NCBI GenBank assembly: GCA_963840245.1
Contig: CAWIYI010000023.1
Location: 1-64,000 of the forward strand
DNA: 64,000 nt
DNA from: Bog-473 sp963840245
Lineage (GTDB): Bacteria; Actinomycetota; Acidimicrobiia; Acidimicrobiales; RAAP-2
Direction: 5' to 3'
Translations under genes and position numbers: made by a program
Notes under the pieces: generated by a model
What the model saw: the letters and a program-made list of their open reading frames with translations, nothing else
Database searches by the model: none
Told to the model about the DNA's origin: nothing
Part shown: positions 32,340 through 41,693 of the stretch, piece by piece
How positions within the stretch are numbered: the stretch's first letter is position 1
Layout of the letters: every line of letters starts with the position of its first letter

Positions 32340-33119
32340 ATGGCGCCGGAGGGGGGACAGCTCGACGGCAAGGTGGTGCTCGTGAGCGGTGGGGCTTCGG
32401 ACATCGGCCGCGCCACGGCATTGCGGCTCGCCGCCGAGGGAGCGGCCGTGGCCGTCGGCGACGTGCACCTCGAGGGGGCCGAGGCCGTTGCCGGGGAGGT
32501 CGAGGCGGCGGGAGGCCGCGCCGTCGGCGTGCACTGCGACGTCCGCCGCGAGGAGTCGGTCGCCGCCTTCGTCGAGCGCGCCGTCGGCGAGTTCGGCGGC
32601 GTGGACGCCGTCGACCACAACGCAGCCTGGAGCCACCCCCGTCTCGATACGGACGCCGTCGGCGTCGATCTCGGCGTGTGGGAGCGGGCGATCGAGACCA
32701 CGACGCGGGGCGCCCTGCTCCTGGCCCGCCAGGCCATCCCGGTCATGACGGCGGGCGGCGGCGGGTCCATCGTCACCATCTCGTCGGGGACGAGCACCAT
32801 CGGCGAGTCGACCAGGGTGGCCTACGGCGTGTCCAAGGCCGCGCTGAACCAGCTGACCCGTCATCTGGCCGTGCGCTACGGCCGCGACGGCATCCGCGCC
32901 AACGCCATCGCGCCGGGCTTCATCCTCACGGAGACGGCCGCGACCCAGGTGCCGGCCGATGTCCAGGTGCGCCTGGCCGAGGCCAACCCGACACGGCGTC
33001 TCGGCACACCCGACGACATCGCCCGCGTGGTCGTCTTCCTCTGCAGCGACGCGGCCGCCTACGTGAACGGACAGGTGGTCCACGTCGACGGCGGGCACCA
33101 GATCGCCGGGATGATGTAG
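32340..33119 (+). CDS. SDR-family oxidoreductase
   Basis: A 259-residue classical short-chain dehydrogenase. The cofactor motif is SGGASDIGRATA (TGxxxGxG variant with Asp in place of the second Gly), D in VAVGDVHLEG suggests NAD(H) preference, NNAA is altered to HNAAW, and the catalytic residues are Ser in VTISSGTS and YGVSK. The C-terminal GQVVHVDGGHQIAGMM is standard. ATG 32340. It is followed after 7 bases by a second SDR, so the two may act on consecutive steps of one pathway; the substrate is unknown. Confidence 0.87.
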   Translation: MAPEGGQLDGKVVLVSGGASDIGRATALRLAAEGAAVAVGDVHLEGAEAVAGEVEAAGGRAVGVHCDVRREESVAAFVERAVGEFGGVDAVDHNAAWSHPRLDTDAVGVDLGVWERAIETTTRGALLLARQAIPVMTAGGGGSIVTISSGTSTIGESTRVAYGVSKAALNQLTRHLAVRYGRDGIRANAIAPGFILTETAATQVPADVQVRLAEANPTRRLGTPDDIARVVVFLCSDAAAYVNGQVVHVDGGHQIAGMM

Positions 33120-33126
33120 GTGGCGG

Positions 33127-33993
33127 GTGCCTGAGACCAGGCGCGTCGCCCTCGTCACCGGGGCCAGCCGGGGCATCGGCCGCTGTGCCGCCGTCGCGCT
33201 GGCCCGGCGCGGCTTCGACGTCGTGATCACGGCCCGCACCGTGCACGAGGGCGACGGCCGCGCCCACGCCTCGAGCACCCTGGTGCGCGACGAGCCGTTG
33301 CCCATCGCCGGCAGCCTCGAGACCACGGCGGCCGAGATCGAGGCCCTGGGACGGCACTGCCTGGCCGTGCCCATGGACCTGATGGACCGGGCGTCGGTCG
33401 AGCGGGTGGCCGCCGTCGCCCTGGCCGACATGGGCCGGGTCGACGTTCTGGTCAACAACGCCATCTACCAGGGTCCGGGCACCATGGACCGGATTCTGGA
33501 CCTGCCCCTCGAGCTGGCCGAACGCTGCCTGGTGGGCGACTACCTCCATCCGCTGCTGCTCACCCAGTTGCTCCTGCCCGCCATGCTCGAGCGTGGCGAG
33601 GGCCGCCTGGTCAACATGCTCTCCGAGGCCGCCTTCACCACGCCGCCTGCTCCCGCCGGGGCCGGCGGGTGGGGCGTGGCCTACGCGGCCGCCAAGGCGG
33701 CCTTCCACCGCGTCACCGACATGTGCCACGTGGAGTTCGCGGACCGGGGCATCTGGGCCTTCTCCATCGCCCCCGGCCTCACCCTGACCGAGTCCATGCG
33801 CGCCTCGGGGATGGACGCGGTGCTCGTCGGGGCCGGTCACGTGCCGGCACCTCCCGACGTGGCCGGCGAGGTGGCGGCCTGGCTGGGGGACGACCCCGGC
33901 GCCGGCCGCTACGCCGGCCAGATGGTGTCGTCCCGCAAATTGTGCAAAGAGCTGGCCCTCGTGCCGGGCTGGCCGCCGCCGCGGCCCACCTAA
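33127..33993 (+). CDS. SDR-family oxidoreductase
   Basis: A 288-residue short-chain dehydrogenase. Seen: VTGASRGIGRCAAVALARRGFDVVITART (the Arg after strand 2 suggests NADP(H)), VDVLVNNAIYQGPG, catalytic Ser in MLSEAAF, YAAAKAAFHRV as the YxxxK pair, and a C-terminus SRKLCKELALVPGWPP. A ~25-residue insertion after strand 2 (HEGDGRAHASSTLVRDE) and the segment after NNAIYQGPGTMDRILDLP are features of a distinct SDR group. GTG start. It converges with the SCO6745-family gene, overlapping by 4 bases. Confidence 0.87.
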   Translation: MPETRRVALVTGASRGIGRCAAVALARRGFDVVITARTVHEGDGRAHASSTLVRDEPLPIAGSLETTAAEIEALGRHCLAVPMDLMDRASVERVAAVALADMGRVDVLVNNAIYQGPGTMDRILDLPLELAERCLVGDYLHPLLLTQLLLPAMLERGEGRLVNMLSEAAFTTPPAPAGAGGWGVAYAAAKAAFHRVTDMCHVEFADRGIWAFSIAPGLTLTESMRASGMDAVLVGAGHVPAPPDVAGEVAAWLGDDPGAGRYAGQMVSSRKLCKELALVPGWPPPRPT

Positions 33994-34883
33994 CCAGCCC
34001 GGGCGCGTGGCAGCCCCATCGGATTGGGGAACGGCACCAGCCCGGATGCGGCGACATCCGCGGCACAGGCGCCCAGCGCGCCGTGCAGCTCGTCGAGCGC
34101 CATGTCGCTGAAGGCGGCGTACGCGGGCTCGGCCAGCTCGTCGGTCAGCTCCTCCACTCTCCCGTGCAGGGTCCGGCCGGCGTCGGTGACGCGCCCGTCG
34201 CGGTGGAGCAGGCCCTGACGCGTCAGCGCGGCCACGGCACCGTCCCACGCGTCCTCGCTCCAGCCCCGGTTGTCGCGGAGCAGCTCGACGGGGATCGCCT
34301 TGGTCCCGGCCGCGAGCACGTGCGCCTCCACCCCGCTGAGGCCGTGCACCACGAGGGCCGCCACGTGCCCGTCCCCGCGGTGCTCGCGCAGCGTGGTGCA
34401 GGCCTGCCAGGCCTCGCCCAGGCCGCCCGTCCCCAGCGCCGTCGAGATGTGCGGCCAGAGCGACCGGTTGGCTCCCGCCATGACCCGTCCCGCCCCGTCA
34501 CAGGCCGCCACCGCCCGGCGCAACAGCGGCAAGGAGGCCAGGAGGGTCGAGCGGGCCTCGACGCGGCACACCTCGCCGAGCGCCTCGGCCGCCGCGATGG
34601 CCCGCACCCGGCACAGCGTCTCGGGCGCCACGACCTCCCAGCACCCCGGCACGGCCCGCCCGACCATGGCGGGGTGGAAGTTGAAGAAGGCCGCGGCCAC
34701 GGGGCCGGCCCCCACCGCTCCGAGGGGGGCGGCGCGGGCGGCGAAATACCCCGACCAGAAACCACGGAGGCCCGCGTCACGCAGGGCGGCCCGGCATCCC
34801 GGTGCGAAGTAGGTGACGGCGTGGACGGACTCGGCGGCGACCCACAGGTCGCGGGCGGGGACCCGGTCTCGCCGTGTGCTCAG
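33990..34883 (-). CDS. SCO6745-family protein (unusual start)
   Basis: A ~297-residue helical protein of the SCO6745 family of unknown function, which contains a winged-helix segment near its C-terminus (WSEDAWDGAVAALTRQGLLHRDGRVTDAGRTLHGRVEE). The family's N-terminal part (ESVHAVTYFAPGCRAAL, GFWSGYFAARAAPLG, FFNFHP) is fully in frame upstream of the first GTG (34715). No ATG, GTG or TTG precedes it; a CTG at 34881-34883 overlaps the corrected qcrB stop as CTGA, like the ATGA junctions elsewhere in this operon. A CTG start or a small sequence error is inferred. Confidence 0.8.
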   Translation of the reverse strand: MSTRRDRVPARDLWVAAESVHAVTYFAPGCRAALRDAGLRGFWSGYFAARAAPLGAVGAGPVAAAFFNFHPAMVGRAVPGCWEVVAPETLCRVRAIAAAEALGEVCRVEARSTLLASLPLLRRAVAACDGAGRVMAGANRSLWPHISTALGTGGLGEAWQACTTLREHRGDGHVAALVVHGLSGVEAHVLAAGTKAIPVELLRDNRGWSEDAWDGAVAALTRQGLLHRDGRVTDAGRTLHGRVEELTDELAEPAYAAFSDMALDELHGALGACAADVAASGLVPFPNPMGLPRARAG

Positions 34884-36446
34884 CGGCTGACCTGCCGCAC
34901 ACCCGTGGGCGAGCTCGCGGGCTCACGGGTGCCGCCGTTGCTCAACGGCTCGATGTCGATGCGCACGGGGACCGGCTCGGGGTCCAGCTCCACGTGCTCG
35001 TCGTCGGGCCGGGGCTCGGCCGGGACGGTGGAGTACTCGCCCGTCCACCGAACGGCGCACGATGACGGCGCGCTTGCGCTGGCCGATGCCGTGTACGCCC
35101 TGCATCTCCCGGCACAGCTGGTAGGCGACGAGCCCGCTGATGATCGGGACGATGATGACGGCGAACCGGAAGAACCAGAGCACCGCGTTGAGCGAAACGT
35201 GGAAGAAGTTCGCCAGGACGTCGGTCGAGCTCGCCGCGAAGAGCGTGAACAGCAGGGCGAAGATGGCCACGCCGGCGGCCGTGCGCTTGGGTCTGTCCCG
35301 CGGCCGGTCGAGCAGGTTGTGCAACTCGTCGTCACCGGTCACCCGGCGTTCGAGCCCGGGCCACAGCATGCACAGGGTGAAGATGAGGCCGGGGAACACC
35401 ACGGCGGGGAGGAAGACCTCGAGGGGGACGGTGTGACCCCAGAAGGCGAGCTCCCAGGACGGCATGATGCGCAGCGCGCCGTCGAGCCAGCCCATGTACC
35501 AGTCGGGCTGCACGGCGTAGGAGATCTTCGACGCGTCGTAGGAGCCGAACTGCCAGATCGGGTTGATCTGGGCGAAGGCCCCGAGCAGCGCCGTGGCCGC
35601 GGTCACCATGAAGAGGAAGCCGGTGGTCTTGGCCATGAAGGTCGGGAACATCGGCGAGCCGACGACGTTGTCCTCGGTGCGCCCCTCGCCGGCGAACTGG
35701 GTGTGCTTCTGGAGCACCAGGAGCCCCAGGTGCGCCGAGAGCAGCCCGATCAGGACGAGCGGGATGATCAGGACGTGGATGATGAAGAAGCGCGGGATGA
35801 TGATGCCCGTGCCGGGGAACTGCCCGCCCCAGAGGAACGTCACCAGGTAGCTGCCGATGAGCGGGATCGACTCGGCGATGGAGTAGCCGATGCGCAACCC
35901 GGTGCCCGAGATCAGGTCGTCGGGGAGCGAGTAGCCGATGAAGCCCTCCAGGATGGCCAGGATCAGCATGGTGATGCCGATGAGCCAGTTCAGCTCGCGG
36001 GGCTTGCGGAAGGCCCCGGTGAAGAAGATGCGGGCCATGTGCACGATGATCGACCCGGTGAAGATGTCGGCGGCCCAGTGGTGCATCTGGCGCACCAGGA
36101 GGCCGCCGCGCACGTCGAAGGAGATGTTGACGGTCGAGCGGAAGGCCTCCGAGACGTACTGGCCGTCCAGCGGCTTGTAGCTGCCGTGGTAGATGACCTG
36201 CGAGGTCGAGGGCACGAAGTAGAGCGACAGGAAGATACCGGTGGCTATCAGCACCACGAACGAGTACAGGGCGATCTCGCCGAGCATGAAGGACCAGTGG
36301 TCCGGGAAGATCTTGTCGAGGAAGACCCGGCCGCCCTTGGCCACGCCCAGCCGGTCGTCCAGCTCGCCGACGATCTGGCCGACGTGCCCGTAGGGGCCCC
36401 TGGCCGCCCTGGTGCTGCGCTTGGTCTTCGCGGCGGTGTCGCTCAT
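34880..36446 (-). CDS. qcrB: Cytochrome bc1 complex cytochrome b subunit (frameshift near 3' end)
   Basis: Cytochrome b of the menaquinol:cytochrome c oxidoreductase. Haem-ligand His pairs are on helices B and D (MHHWAADIFTGSIIVHMARIFFTG and FFIIHVLIIPLVLIGLLSAHLG). PEWY is replaced by PDWYMGW, as is usual in actinobacteria, and several more helices follow. The frame breaks at 35040-35042: the annotated-length frame ends in an Arg-rich stretch, while removing one base gives a normal acidic tail (EYSTVPAEPRPDDEHVELD...) to TGA at 34880 and a 521-residue protein. ATG overlaps the qcrA stop. The break affects only the cytoplasmic tail. Confidence 0.93.
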
Positions 36447-37408
36447 GAGTTCCGCTCCCAGAAGCCAGGCCCGACGGCCTGATCATACGGTGCCATGGCG
36501 ATGAGGTAGCCCGCGTCGTTGTAGCCGAGGTGCATCTGGGGCAGCGGCCGGGGCGCCGGGCCGAACTGGGGCACCGCGCCGTTGCGCACGTTGAACATCG
36601 ACTGGTGGCAGGGGCAGACCAGCAGCTCGAGCTCCTGCTCGTAGAGGCCGACGGGGCACCCGAGATGGGTGCACAGCTTGGAGTAGGCGACGTAGCCGTC
36701 GGGCGTCCAGGCCTCGCGTCCCGGCTCGGTCGTGAAGGGCTGGTCCGACACCCTGATCAGCACGGTCTGGTCCACCGCCTGCCCCTCTTCGGTGATGAAC
36801 CCCGTCCGCGCGTTGACCGTCTGCGCGGGATAGACGGTCATGATGCCGCCGACGACCAGGGTGCCCTTGCGCACCGGACGGCCGCTCGAGTCCACCAGGA
36901 CGGTCCCCTTGCGCCAGCTGGTCGTCTCCAGGGAGTCGCCGGGCACCGGGCCGAGGGAGCGCAGCAGCGGGAAGGCGGCGACGATGGCGAAGATGCCGGC
37001 GCCCACGGCGAAGAGGCCGCCCAGCATGCGGCGCCGCTTGACGACCACCGCGGAGCGCTCGACCAGTGCGGCCGACATGGCGTCGCGCTCGTCGGGGGTC
37101 GAGGCGAGGGTGTGCCGCTCCTCGACGAAGGGTCCCTGGGGCATGAGGTACTTGCCCCAGGCGGTGAGGCCGAACCCGAGGGCGAACAGCCCGGCGCCGA
37201 GCGCGCCCCCGAAGGTCCAGGGGCTCCAGTTCTGCCAGTACGCCGCACCGGCCACGCCGAAGAAGACGATGCCCACGACGAGGATGGCGGCGATGATCTT
37301 CTCGGACCGGTCCGGGTTCTTCGCCGCGTCACCCATGTGCGGGTCGCTCAGGGCGGCGATCGGCATCGGCACCCGCGTGCGTGAGGGCTGGTGGTCCGTG
37401 TCGGTCAC
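36443..37408 (-). CDS. qcrA: Cytochrome bc1 complex Rieske iron-sulfur subunit
   Basis: A 321-residue actinobacterial-type Rieske protein. Three N-terminal membrane helices (KIIAAILVVGIVFFGVAGAAYW; ALGAGLFALGFGLTAW; MLGGLFAVGAGIFAIVAAFPLL) are followed by the [2Fe-2S] domain with ligands in CTHLGCPVG and CPCHQSMF. It transfers electrons from menaquinol at the P-side to cytochrome c1. The third helix is preceded by KRRRM, consistent with Tat-assisted insertion of the last segment. The ATG overlaps the qcrC stop and its stop overlaps qcrB (ATGA junctions). Confidence 0.95.
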   Translation of the reverse strand: MTDTDHQPSRTRVPMPIAALSDPHMGDAAKNPDRSEKIIAAILVVGIVFFGVAGAAYWQNWSPWTFGGALGAGLFALGFGLTAWGKYLMPQGPFVEERHTLASTPDERDAMSAALVERSAVVVKRRRMLGGLFAVGAGIFAIVAAFPLLRSLGPVPGDSLETTSWRKGTVLVDSSGRPVRKGTLVVGGIMTVYPAQTVNARTGFITEEGQAVDQTVLIRVSDQPFTTEPGREAWTPDGYVAYSKLCTHLGCPVGLYEQELELLVCPCHQSMFNVRNGAVPQFGPAPRPLPQMHLGYNDAGYLIAMAPYDQAVGPGFWERNS

Positions 37409-38400
37409 GAACGCTCCCCGATCCAGAAGCAGATGAGGGCGAGGCCACCCACACCGAGCAGGAGGGCGACGAAGCCCTCCGCCACCGGGCCCACGCCACC
37501 GAGCGAGAACCCACCGGGGTTCGTCGGGTGCTGCAGCCGGCCGGTCACGTAGGAGGTGATGTCGGTCACCTGGCGGTCGGTCAGGTTGCCCGAGAAGCGC
37601 GGCATGTTGGCCGGGCCGGTCCGCATCGCCTCGACCACCTGCTGCGCCGTCACCGACCGGTTGATCAGCGACGGGGCGTTGGTGCCGTTGGCCAGCGCAT
37701 CACCGGTTCCTTCGATGGTGTGGCAGGCGGCGCAGTCGAGCGAGAAGAGATCCTGTCCGGCCGACTGGTCGGCCCCGGCCAGGTGCGGGTTGGGCACGGC
37801 CGGTACGGCCGGGTCGAGCGAGTTGACCCAGGCCGCCAGCTCCAGCGCCTGCAGGGGAGTCAGCCGGGTCGGCCGGCGCTCGGCCTCGACCGCCTTCACG
37901 TCGGCGGCCGGCATGCGGCCCGTGCTCACCCAGAAGTCGACGGTGGCCGCCCCGACACCCTGCAGGTTCGGCCCGATGGTCGCCTGGCCGTCGGGACCGA
38001 CGCCGTTGGCCTCGTTGCCGTGGCAGCTCGAACACGTCTGGGCGAACAGCAGCTGTCCGGCCGAGATGAACGACTGGGGCGGGTTGGCATACGTGATGGC
38101 CGTGTTCCCATAGGAGATGAGGTGGCCGTTCAGACACGTCTTCAAGCTGCTGTTGAAGGGGTTCCCGGCGTTGCGGACCGAGCTGGTGACGCCCTTGACG
38201 TTCACCGTGCCGCAGGATTTCGTCGTCACGTGCGTCGGATTGACCGACACGTGGGATGCGTCCGCGTGCCCACTGGCGCCGGCATTGGTGCCCGGGAAGA
38301 ACATCGCCAGCGACGCCAGGGCCGCCACCGAGAGGAGGCCCGCCGGCACGAGGAACTGGCTGCGGAACGTCCTCTTGTGTGGGGTGCGCACGCCTCGCAC
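37405..38400 (-). CDS. qcrC: Cytochrome bc1 complex di-haem cytochrome c subunit
   Basis: A ~331-residue di-haem cytochrome c, the actinobacterial replacement for c1 that passes electrons directly to the aa3 oxidase. The two haem motifs are CSSCH and CAACH, each with a downstream Met candidate (GRMPAAD; NMPRFSG). There is an N-terminal membrane anchor or signal (FLVPAGLLSVAALASLAMFF) and a C-terminal membrane helix (VGPVAEGFVALLLGVGGLALICFW). About 60 residues containing two extra Cys (KSCGTVN, LKTCLNGH) precede the first haem domain, possibly a disulfide. The start is uncertain: GTG 38400 follows the ctaE stop, and an ATG at 38424 lies inside ctaE. Confidence 0.93.
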   Translation of the reverse strand: MRGVRTPHKRTFRSQFLVPAGLLSVAALASLAMFFPGTNAGASGHADASHVSVNPTHVTTKSCGTVNVKGVTSSVRNAGNPFNSSLKTCLNGHLISYGNTAITYANPPQSFISAGQLLFAQTCSSCHGNEANGVGPDGQATIGPNLQGVGAATVDFWVSTGRMPAADVKAVEAERRPTRLTPLQALELAAWVNSLDPAVPAVPNPHLAGADQSAGQDLFSLDCAACHTIEGTGDALANGTNAPSLINRSVTAQQVVEAMRTGPANMPRFSGNLTDRQVTDITSYVTGRLQHPTNPGGFSLGGVGPVAEGFVALLLGVGGLALICFWIGERS

Positions 38401-38402
38401 GC

Positions 38403-39005
38403 CTACTTGAGGAGGAACAGGCAACTGTAGAGCCCGATCCAGACGATGTCGACGAAGTGCCAGTAGTACGAGACCCCCTGTACCGCCGAGAGCTCACCGG
38501 GGTCTCCGCCGTAGTCGCCGCGCATGCGGCCCAGCAGGAAGACCATCGCGACCAGCCCGATGAAGACGTGCAGGCCGTGGAGGCCGGACATGATGTAGAA
38601 GAGCGACCCGTACGAGTTCGTGTACCAGCGCGTCGAGCTGAACAGCCACTCGAAGAGCTGGTTGCCCAGGAACGCGGTACCCAGGATGATCGTGCAGACG
38701 ATCCAGATCCGGGCCGAGCGCCGCTTGCGCCACTCCACCTGGAACACGGCCCGCTGCATGGTGAAGCTCGACGACACCAGGACCAGCGTGAAGAAGCCGG
38801 CCCGCAGCGTGTCGAGGTCTGTGCCCGCGGGCGGCCAGGGCCCGATGGTGTTGGCGCGGATGGTGAAGAAGGCCGCGAAGAGCCCGCTGAAGAACATCAG
38901 CTCGGACCCGAGCCAGATCATGACGCCGATGGCCAGCATCGGCGGCCGGTCGTGGATGATCTTTCCCTGTGGTGCGGGGACCTCCGCCGGGACAGCCTGG
39001 GTCAC
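38403..39005 (-). CDS. ctaE: Cytochrome c oxidase subunit III
   Basis: A ~200-residue subunit III with five to six helices: MLAIGVMIWLGSELMFFSGLFAAFF (the conserved Glu in SELMFF), GFFTLVLVSSSFTM, WIVCTIILGTAFLGNQLFEW, LFYIMSGLHGLHVFIGLVAMVFLL (the SGLHGLHV lipid/His motif), and SYYWHFVDIVWIGLYSCLFLL. Leads the ctaE-qcrC-qcrA-qcrB operon. GTG 39005 (VTQAVPAE) gives the usual length; an upstream start at 39038 is open but lacks support. Works with CtaC/CtaD/CtaF encoded 13 kb away. Confidence 0.95.
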   Translation of the reverse strand: MTQAVPAEVPAPQGKIIHDRPPMLAIGVMIWLGSELMFFSGLFAAFFTIRANTIGPWPPAGTDLDTLRAGFFTLVLVSSSFTMQRAVFQVEWRKRRSARIWIVCTIILGTAFLGNQLFEWLFSSTRWYTNSYGSLFYIMSGLHGLHVFIGLVAMVFLLGRMRGDYGGDPGELSAVQGVSYYWHFVDIVWIGLYSCLFLLK

Positions 39006-39092
39006 AGGGCAATTTCTAGTCGACCCGGCTGCGACCACGCCAACTGTGAGGTGAGGCCGTCACGGCTCGGGCCGCACGCCCGAACACGCAGG

Positions 39093-41456
39093 TCAGCGCA
39101 GCTCGACGGGGAGCGGCTCCGCATGCAGCACCACGAGGCGCCGGGTGGGTCTCGTCAGGGCCACGTAGAGGGTCCGCAACCCCCGCGTCGTGGGGATCGG
39201 AGGCCCCTCGCCAGCAGGCTCGTCGCTCACGGCGGCGACCAGGGAGGGCTCCACGACGATCACCGAGTCGAACTCCAGACCGTTCGTCTCGTCCGCCGGC
39301 AGCACCACCAGTCCCGCTGCCAGGCCGTCGCCCGCCGGGTCGCGTGGATCGATCGGGTCGAGGCCGGCCTCGTCGAGCGCCCTGGTCAGCTCGGGCAACA
39401 TGACACTGGGCCCCAGAACGGCGACTCGGCCCGGCGCCACGGCCGCCACCTCCTCGTGGGCCAGGGCGACCAGGGCGCCGGAAAGCCCGGCCCGGCTGGA
39501 GGCGACCACCCGGGGGGCGGAACCTGATTGGCGCACCGGGCGCGGTGGCGCAATGGCGGGAGCGGCCACGGCCAGGACCCGTGCCGCCAGCGCGACGACC
39601 TCGGCCGGGGTGCGGTAGCTCACCGTGAGCTCCACGAGGCGCGGGGGTCGCTGCGGGCTGAGGTGACGCGTGATGTCCTCCCAGCTCGCGGGCGCCCATG
39701 GCCCCGTGGCCTGTGCGATGTCGCCGACCACCGTCATGGAGCCCGACAGGGAGCGGCGGGCCAGCATGCGGAGCTGCATCGGCGAGAGGTCCTGCACCTC
39801 GTCCACGACGATGTGGCCGAAGGCCCGGATCTCGTCCTCGGAAGAGGTGAGGGGACCGGGTGCCGGGGCCGGCGAGGCCGCCAACCCCTGGGGCCAGAAC
39901 CCCCCCTCCGACGCCGCCCCTTCTTCGTTTCTGTGCGTCCGGACCCGGGCGGGACGGCCGCGCCGGGGACCGAGCAAGGTGCGCGCCTCATCGATGAGCG
40001 CGGCGTCGCCGACGGTCCACGGCACGGTTTCGAGCGAGGTGCTCCGCGGCCGGTAGAGGCGCTGCACGTCCAAGGCGCTCAGGATCCCCTTGCCGGCGAC
40101 GTCGAGCAGTGCCCGCGCCCCGAGCAGGTCGTGCAGGAATTCGTGGGCCGACAGACGGGGCCACATCCGATCGAGCGCTTCGCTGACCTCGGGCACCCGG
40201 CGCAGCCGCTGCGCCAGGTCCTTCTGCTCCTCGGCCGTCGGCGCCTCGTCCGGCTCTTCGATGCCGCTGCGGCCGAGCCTCGCCCGGTACTCGTCCGCCA
40301 GCGCGCGCAGGACGTGCGACTCCACGAAGCGCCGGCGGGCGTTGTGGGTGCCCGGCCGACGGCGGGCCATGCCGACGATGTCCTCGGTCGTCGCGGCGCG
40401 CAACCGCAGCACGCCCGCTCCGAAGGGGACCTCGACGTCGTGCCGCAGCGGGCGCTGGCGGGTCCGCACGGCCCGGGTCAGCACCTTGACCATCCGGACG
40501 TCGCCCTTCAGCTTGGCCACCGCGGCATCGTCGACGCCGCGGACTCGCACCTCGGGCACCAGGCCCGAGACGGTCGACAGGCTGACCCCGGTCTCGCCGA
40601 GCGAGGGGAGGACCTGCTCGATGTAGCGCAGGAACAATGGGTTCGGCCCCACGACCAGCACCCCCTGGCGCTCCAGGGGGAAGCGGTGGGTGTAGAGGAG
40701 GTAGGCGGCGCGGTGGAGGGCCACCGCCGTCTTCCCCGTACCGGGCCCGCCCTGCACGACGAGCACCCCGGCCAACGGCGAGCGGATGATCTCGTCCTGC
40801 TCGCGTTGGATGGTGCCGATGATGTCGCCCATCTGCCCCGTCCGCGCCTGGCCCAGCGCGGAGAGGAGGGCGCCGGGCCCGCCCAGGACCAGCCCGTCGG
40901 ACAGCAGGCGCTCCCCGCTGCCGTCCCGCAACTGCGCTCCTCCGGCTCCGGCGGGCGCCATGGAGCCGGCGCGGCCCTCGGGATCGACGAAGTACTCGTC
41001 CTCCAGGCCGAGCACGGCCCGGCCCCGCACGGCCAGGTGGCGGCGGCGCGCCAGTCCCTGCGGGTCGAGCCCGGTGGCCCGGTAGAAGGGTTCGGCGACC
41101 GGAGCTCGCCAGTCGACCACGAGCGGCTCGTGATCCGGGCCCGAGACGGCGAGCCGGCCGATGTGGAAGGACTCGCCCAGGAGCGGGTTCCCGGAGTCGC
41201 CGTCGTGCCCGGGTTCGGGGAGACGGTCGATGCGCCCGAAGTAGAGAGCCTGGTCGCCGATGTCGAGCTGCTCCAAGCGGGCGAGGCTGGTGCGCACCAC
41301 GATGTCGCGCTCGGTGCGCGACTGGAACGTGCCGCCCCGGCCCAGGTCGAGAACGCCCTGCAGCATCTGGCGCGCCTCGCCCCGCATGGACTCCAGCCCG
41401 TCGTAGGCACGGTTGAGGAACTCCTGCTCATCCTGCAGATCGGGATGTTCGGGCAC
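39093..41456 (-). CDS. helD: HelD-type RNA polymerase recycling ATPase (UvrD-like superfamily 1)
   Basis: A ~787-residue UvrD/Rep-type ATPase with HelD features. The N-terminal helical arm is followed by YFGRIDRLPEPG and LVVDWRAPVAEPFYRATGLDPQGLARRRHL, a hallmark of HelD. Walker A is VVQGGPGTGKTAVALHRAAYLLY, Walker B/DExx is IVVDEVQDLSPMQLRML, then SYRTPAEVV, and YVALTRPTRRLVV near the end. HelD proteins pull stalled RNA polymerase off DNA; HelR homologues in some actinobacteria confer rifampicin tolerance. Start GTG 41454-41456 has GGGGAG just upstream. Confidence 0.9.
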   Translation of the reverse strand: MPEHPDLQDEQEFLNRAYDGLESMRGEARQMLQGVLDLGRGGTFQSRTERDIVVRTSLARLEQLDIGDQALYFGRIDRLPEPGHDGDSGNPLLGESFHIGRLAVSGPDHEPLVVDWRAPVAEPFYRATGLDPQGLARRRHLAVRGRAVLGLEDEYFVDPEGRAGSMAPAGAGGAQLRDGSGERLLSDGLVLGGPGALLSALGQARTGQMGDIIGTIQREQDEIIRSPLAGVLVVQGGPGTGKTAVALHRAAYLLYTHRFPLERQGVLVVGPNPLFLRYIEQVLPSLGETGVSLSTVSGLVPEVRVRGVDDAAVAKLKGDVRMVKVLTRAVRTRQRPLRHDVEVPFGAGVLRLRAATTEDIVGMARRRPGTHNARRRFVESHVLRALADEYRARLGRSGIEEPDEAPTAEEQKDLAQRLRRVPEVSEALDRMWPRLSAHEFLHDLLGARALLDVAGKGILSALDVQRLYRPRSTSLETVPWTVGDAALIDEARTLLGPRRGRPARVRTHRNEEGAASEGGFWPQGLAASPAPAPGPLTSSEDEIRAFGHIVVDEVQDLSPMQLRMLARRSLSGSMTVVGDIAQATGPWAPASWEDITRHLSPQRPPRLVELTVSYRTPAEVVALAARVLAVAAPAIAPPRPVRQSGSAPRVVASSRAGLSGALVALAHEEVAAVAPGRVAVLGPSVMLPELTRALDEAGLDPIDPRDPAGDGLAAGLVVLPADETNGLEFDSVIVVEPSLVAAVSDEPAGEGPPIPTTRGLRTLYVALTRPTRRLVVLHAEPLPVELR

Positions 41457-41567
41457 CTCTCCCCTTCCTCCCCGGCCCACGGGGAAACGGTTCAGTTTAG
41501 ACGCCCGCCGACGCCCGGGCGGCCCGGGTGGCGCCGCATACGATGAGCCCGACCGAAAAGGATTGCC

Positions 41568-41693
41568 ATGCTCACTTCGACCATGAACGACGTTTCCGGC
41601 GACAAGGTGACGTCGGTGCTGGGCGAGGTCGAGGGGACGACCGAGAACCTGCAGCTGAGAGGAGAGGACGTGGTGACCGCATGGCAGGGGTGA
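41568..41693 (+). CDS. Possible 41-residue small protein upstream of hemE
   Basis: ATG 41568 opens a 41-codon ORF (MLTSTMNDVSGDKVTSVLGE ... ending VVTAWQG), acidic and hydrophilic, not recognised. The stop at 41691-41693 overlaps the start of the next small ORF (41681). It may be a leader peptide, a real microprotein, or one end of a single gene split by a frameshift. It lies in the 370-bp gap between divergent helD and hemE. Confidence 0.35.
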   Translation: MLTSTMNDVSGDKVTSVLGEVEGTTENLQLRGEDVVTAWQG

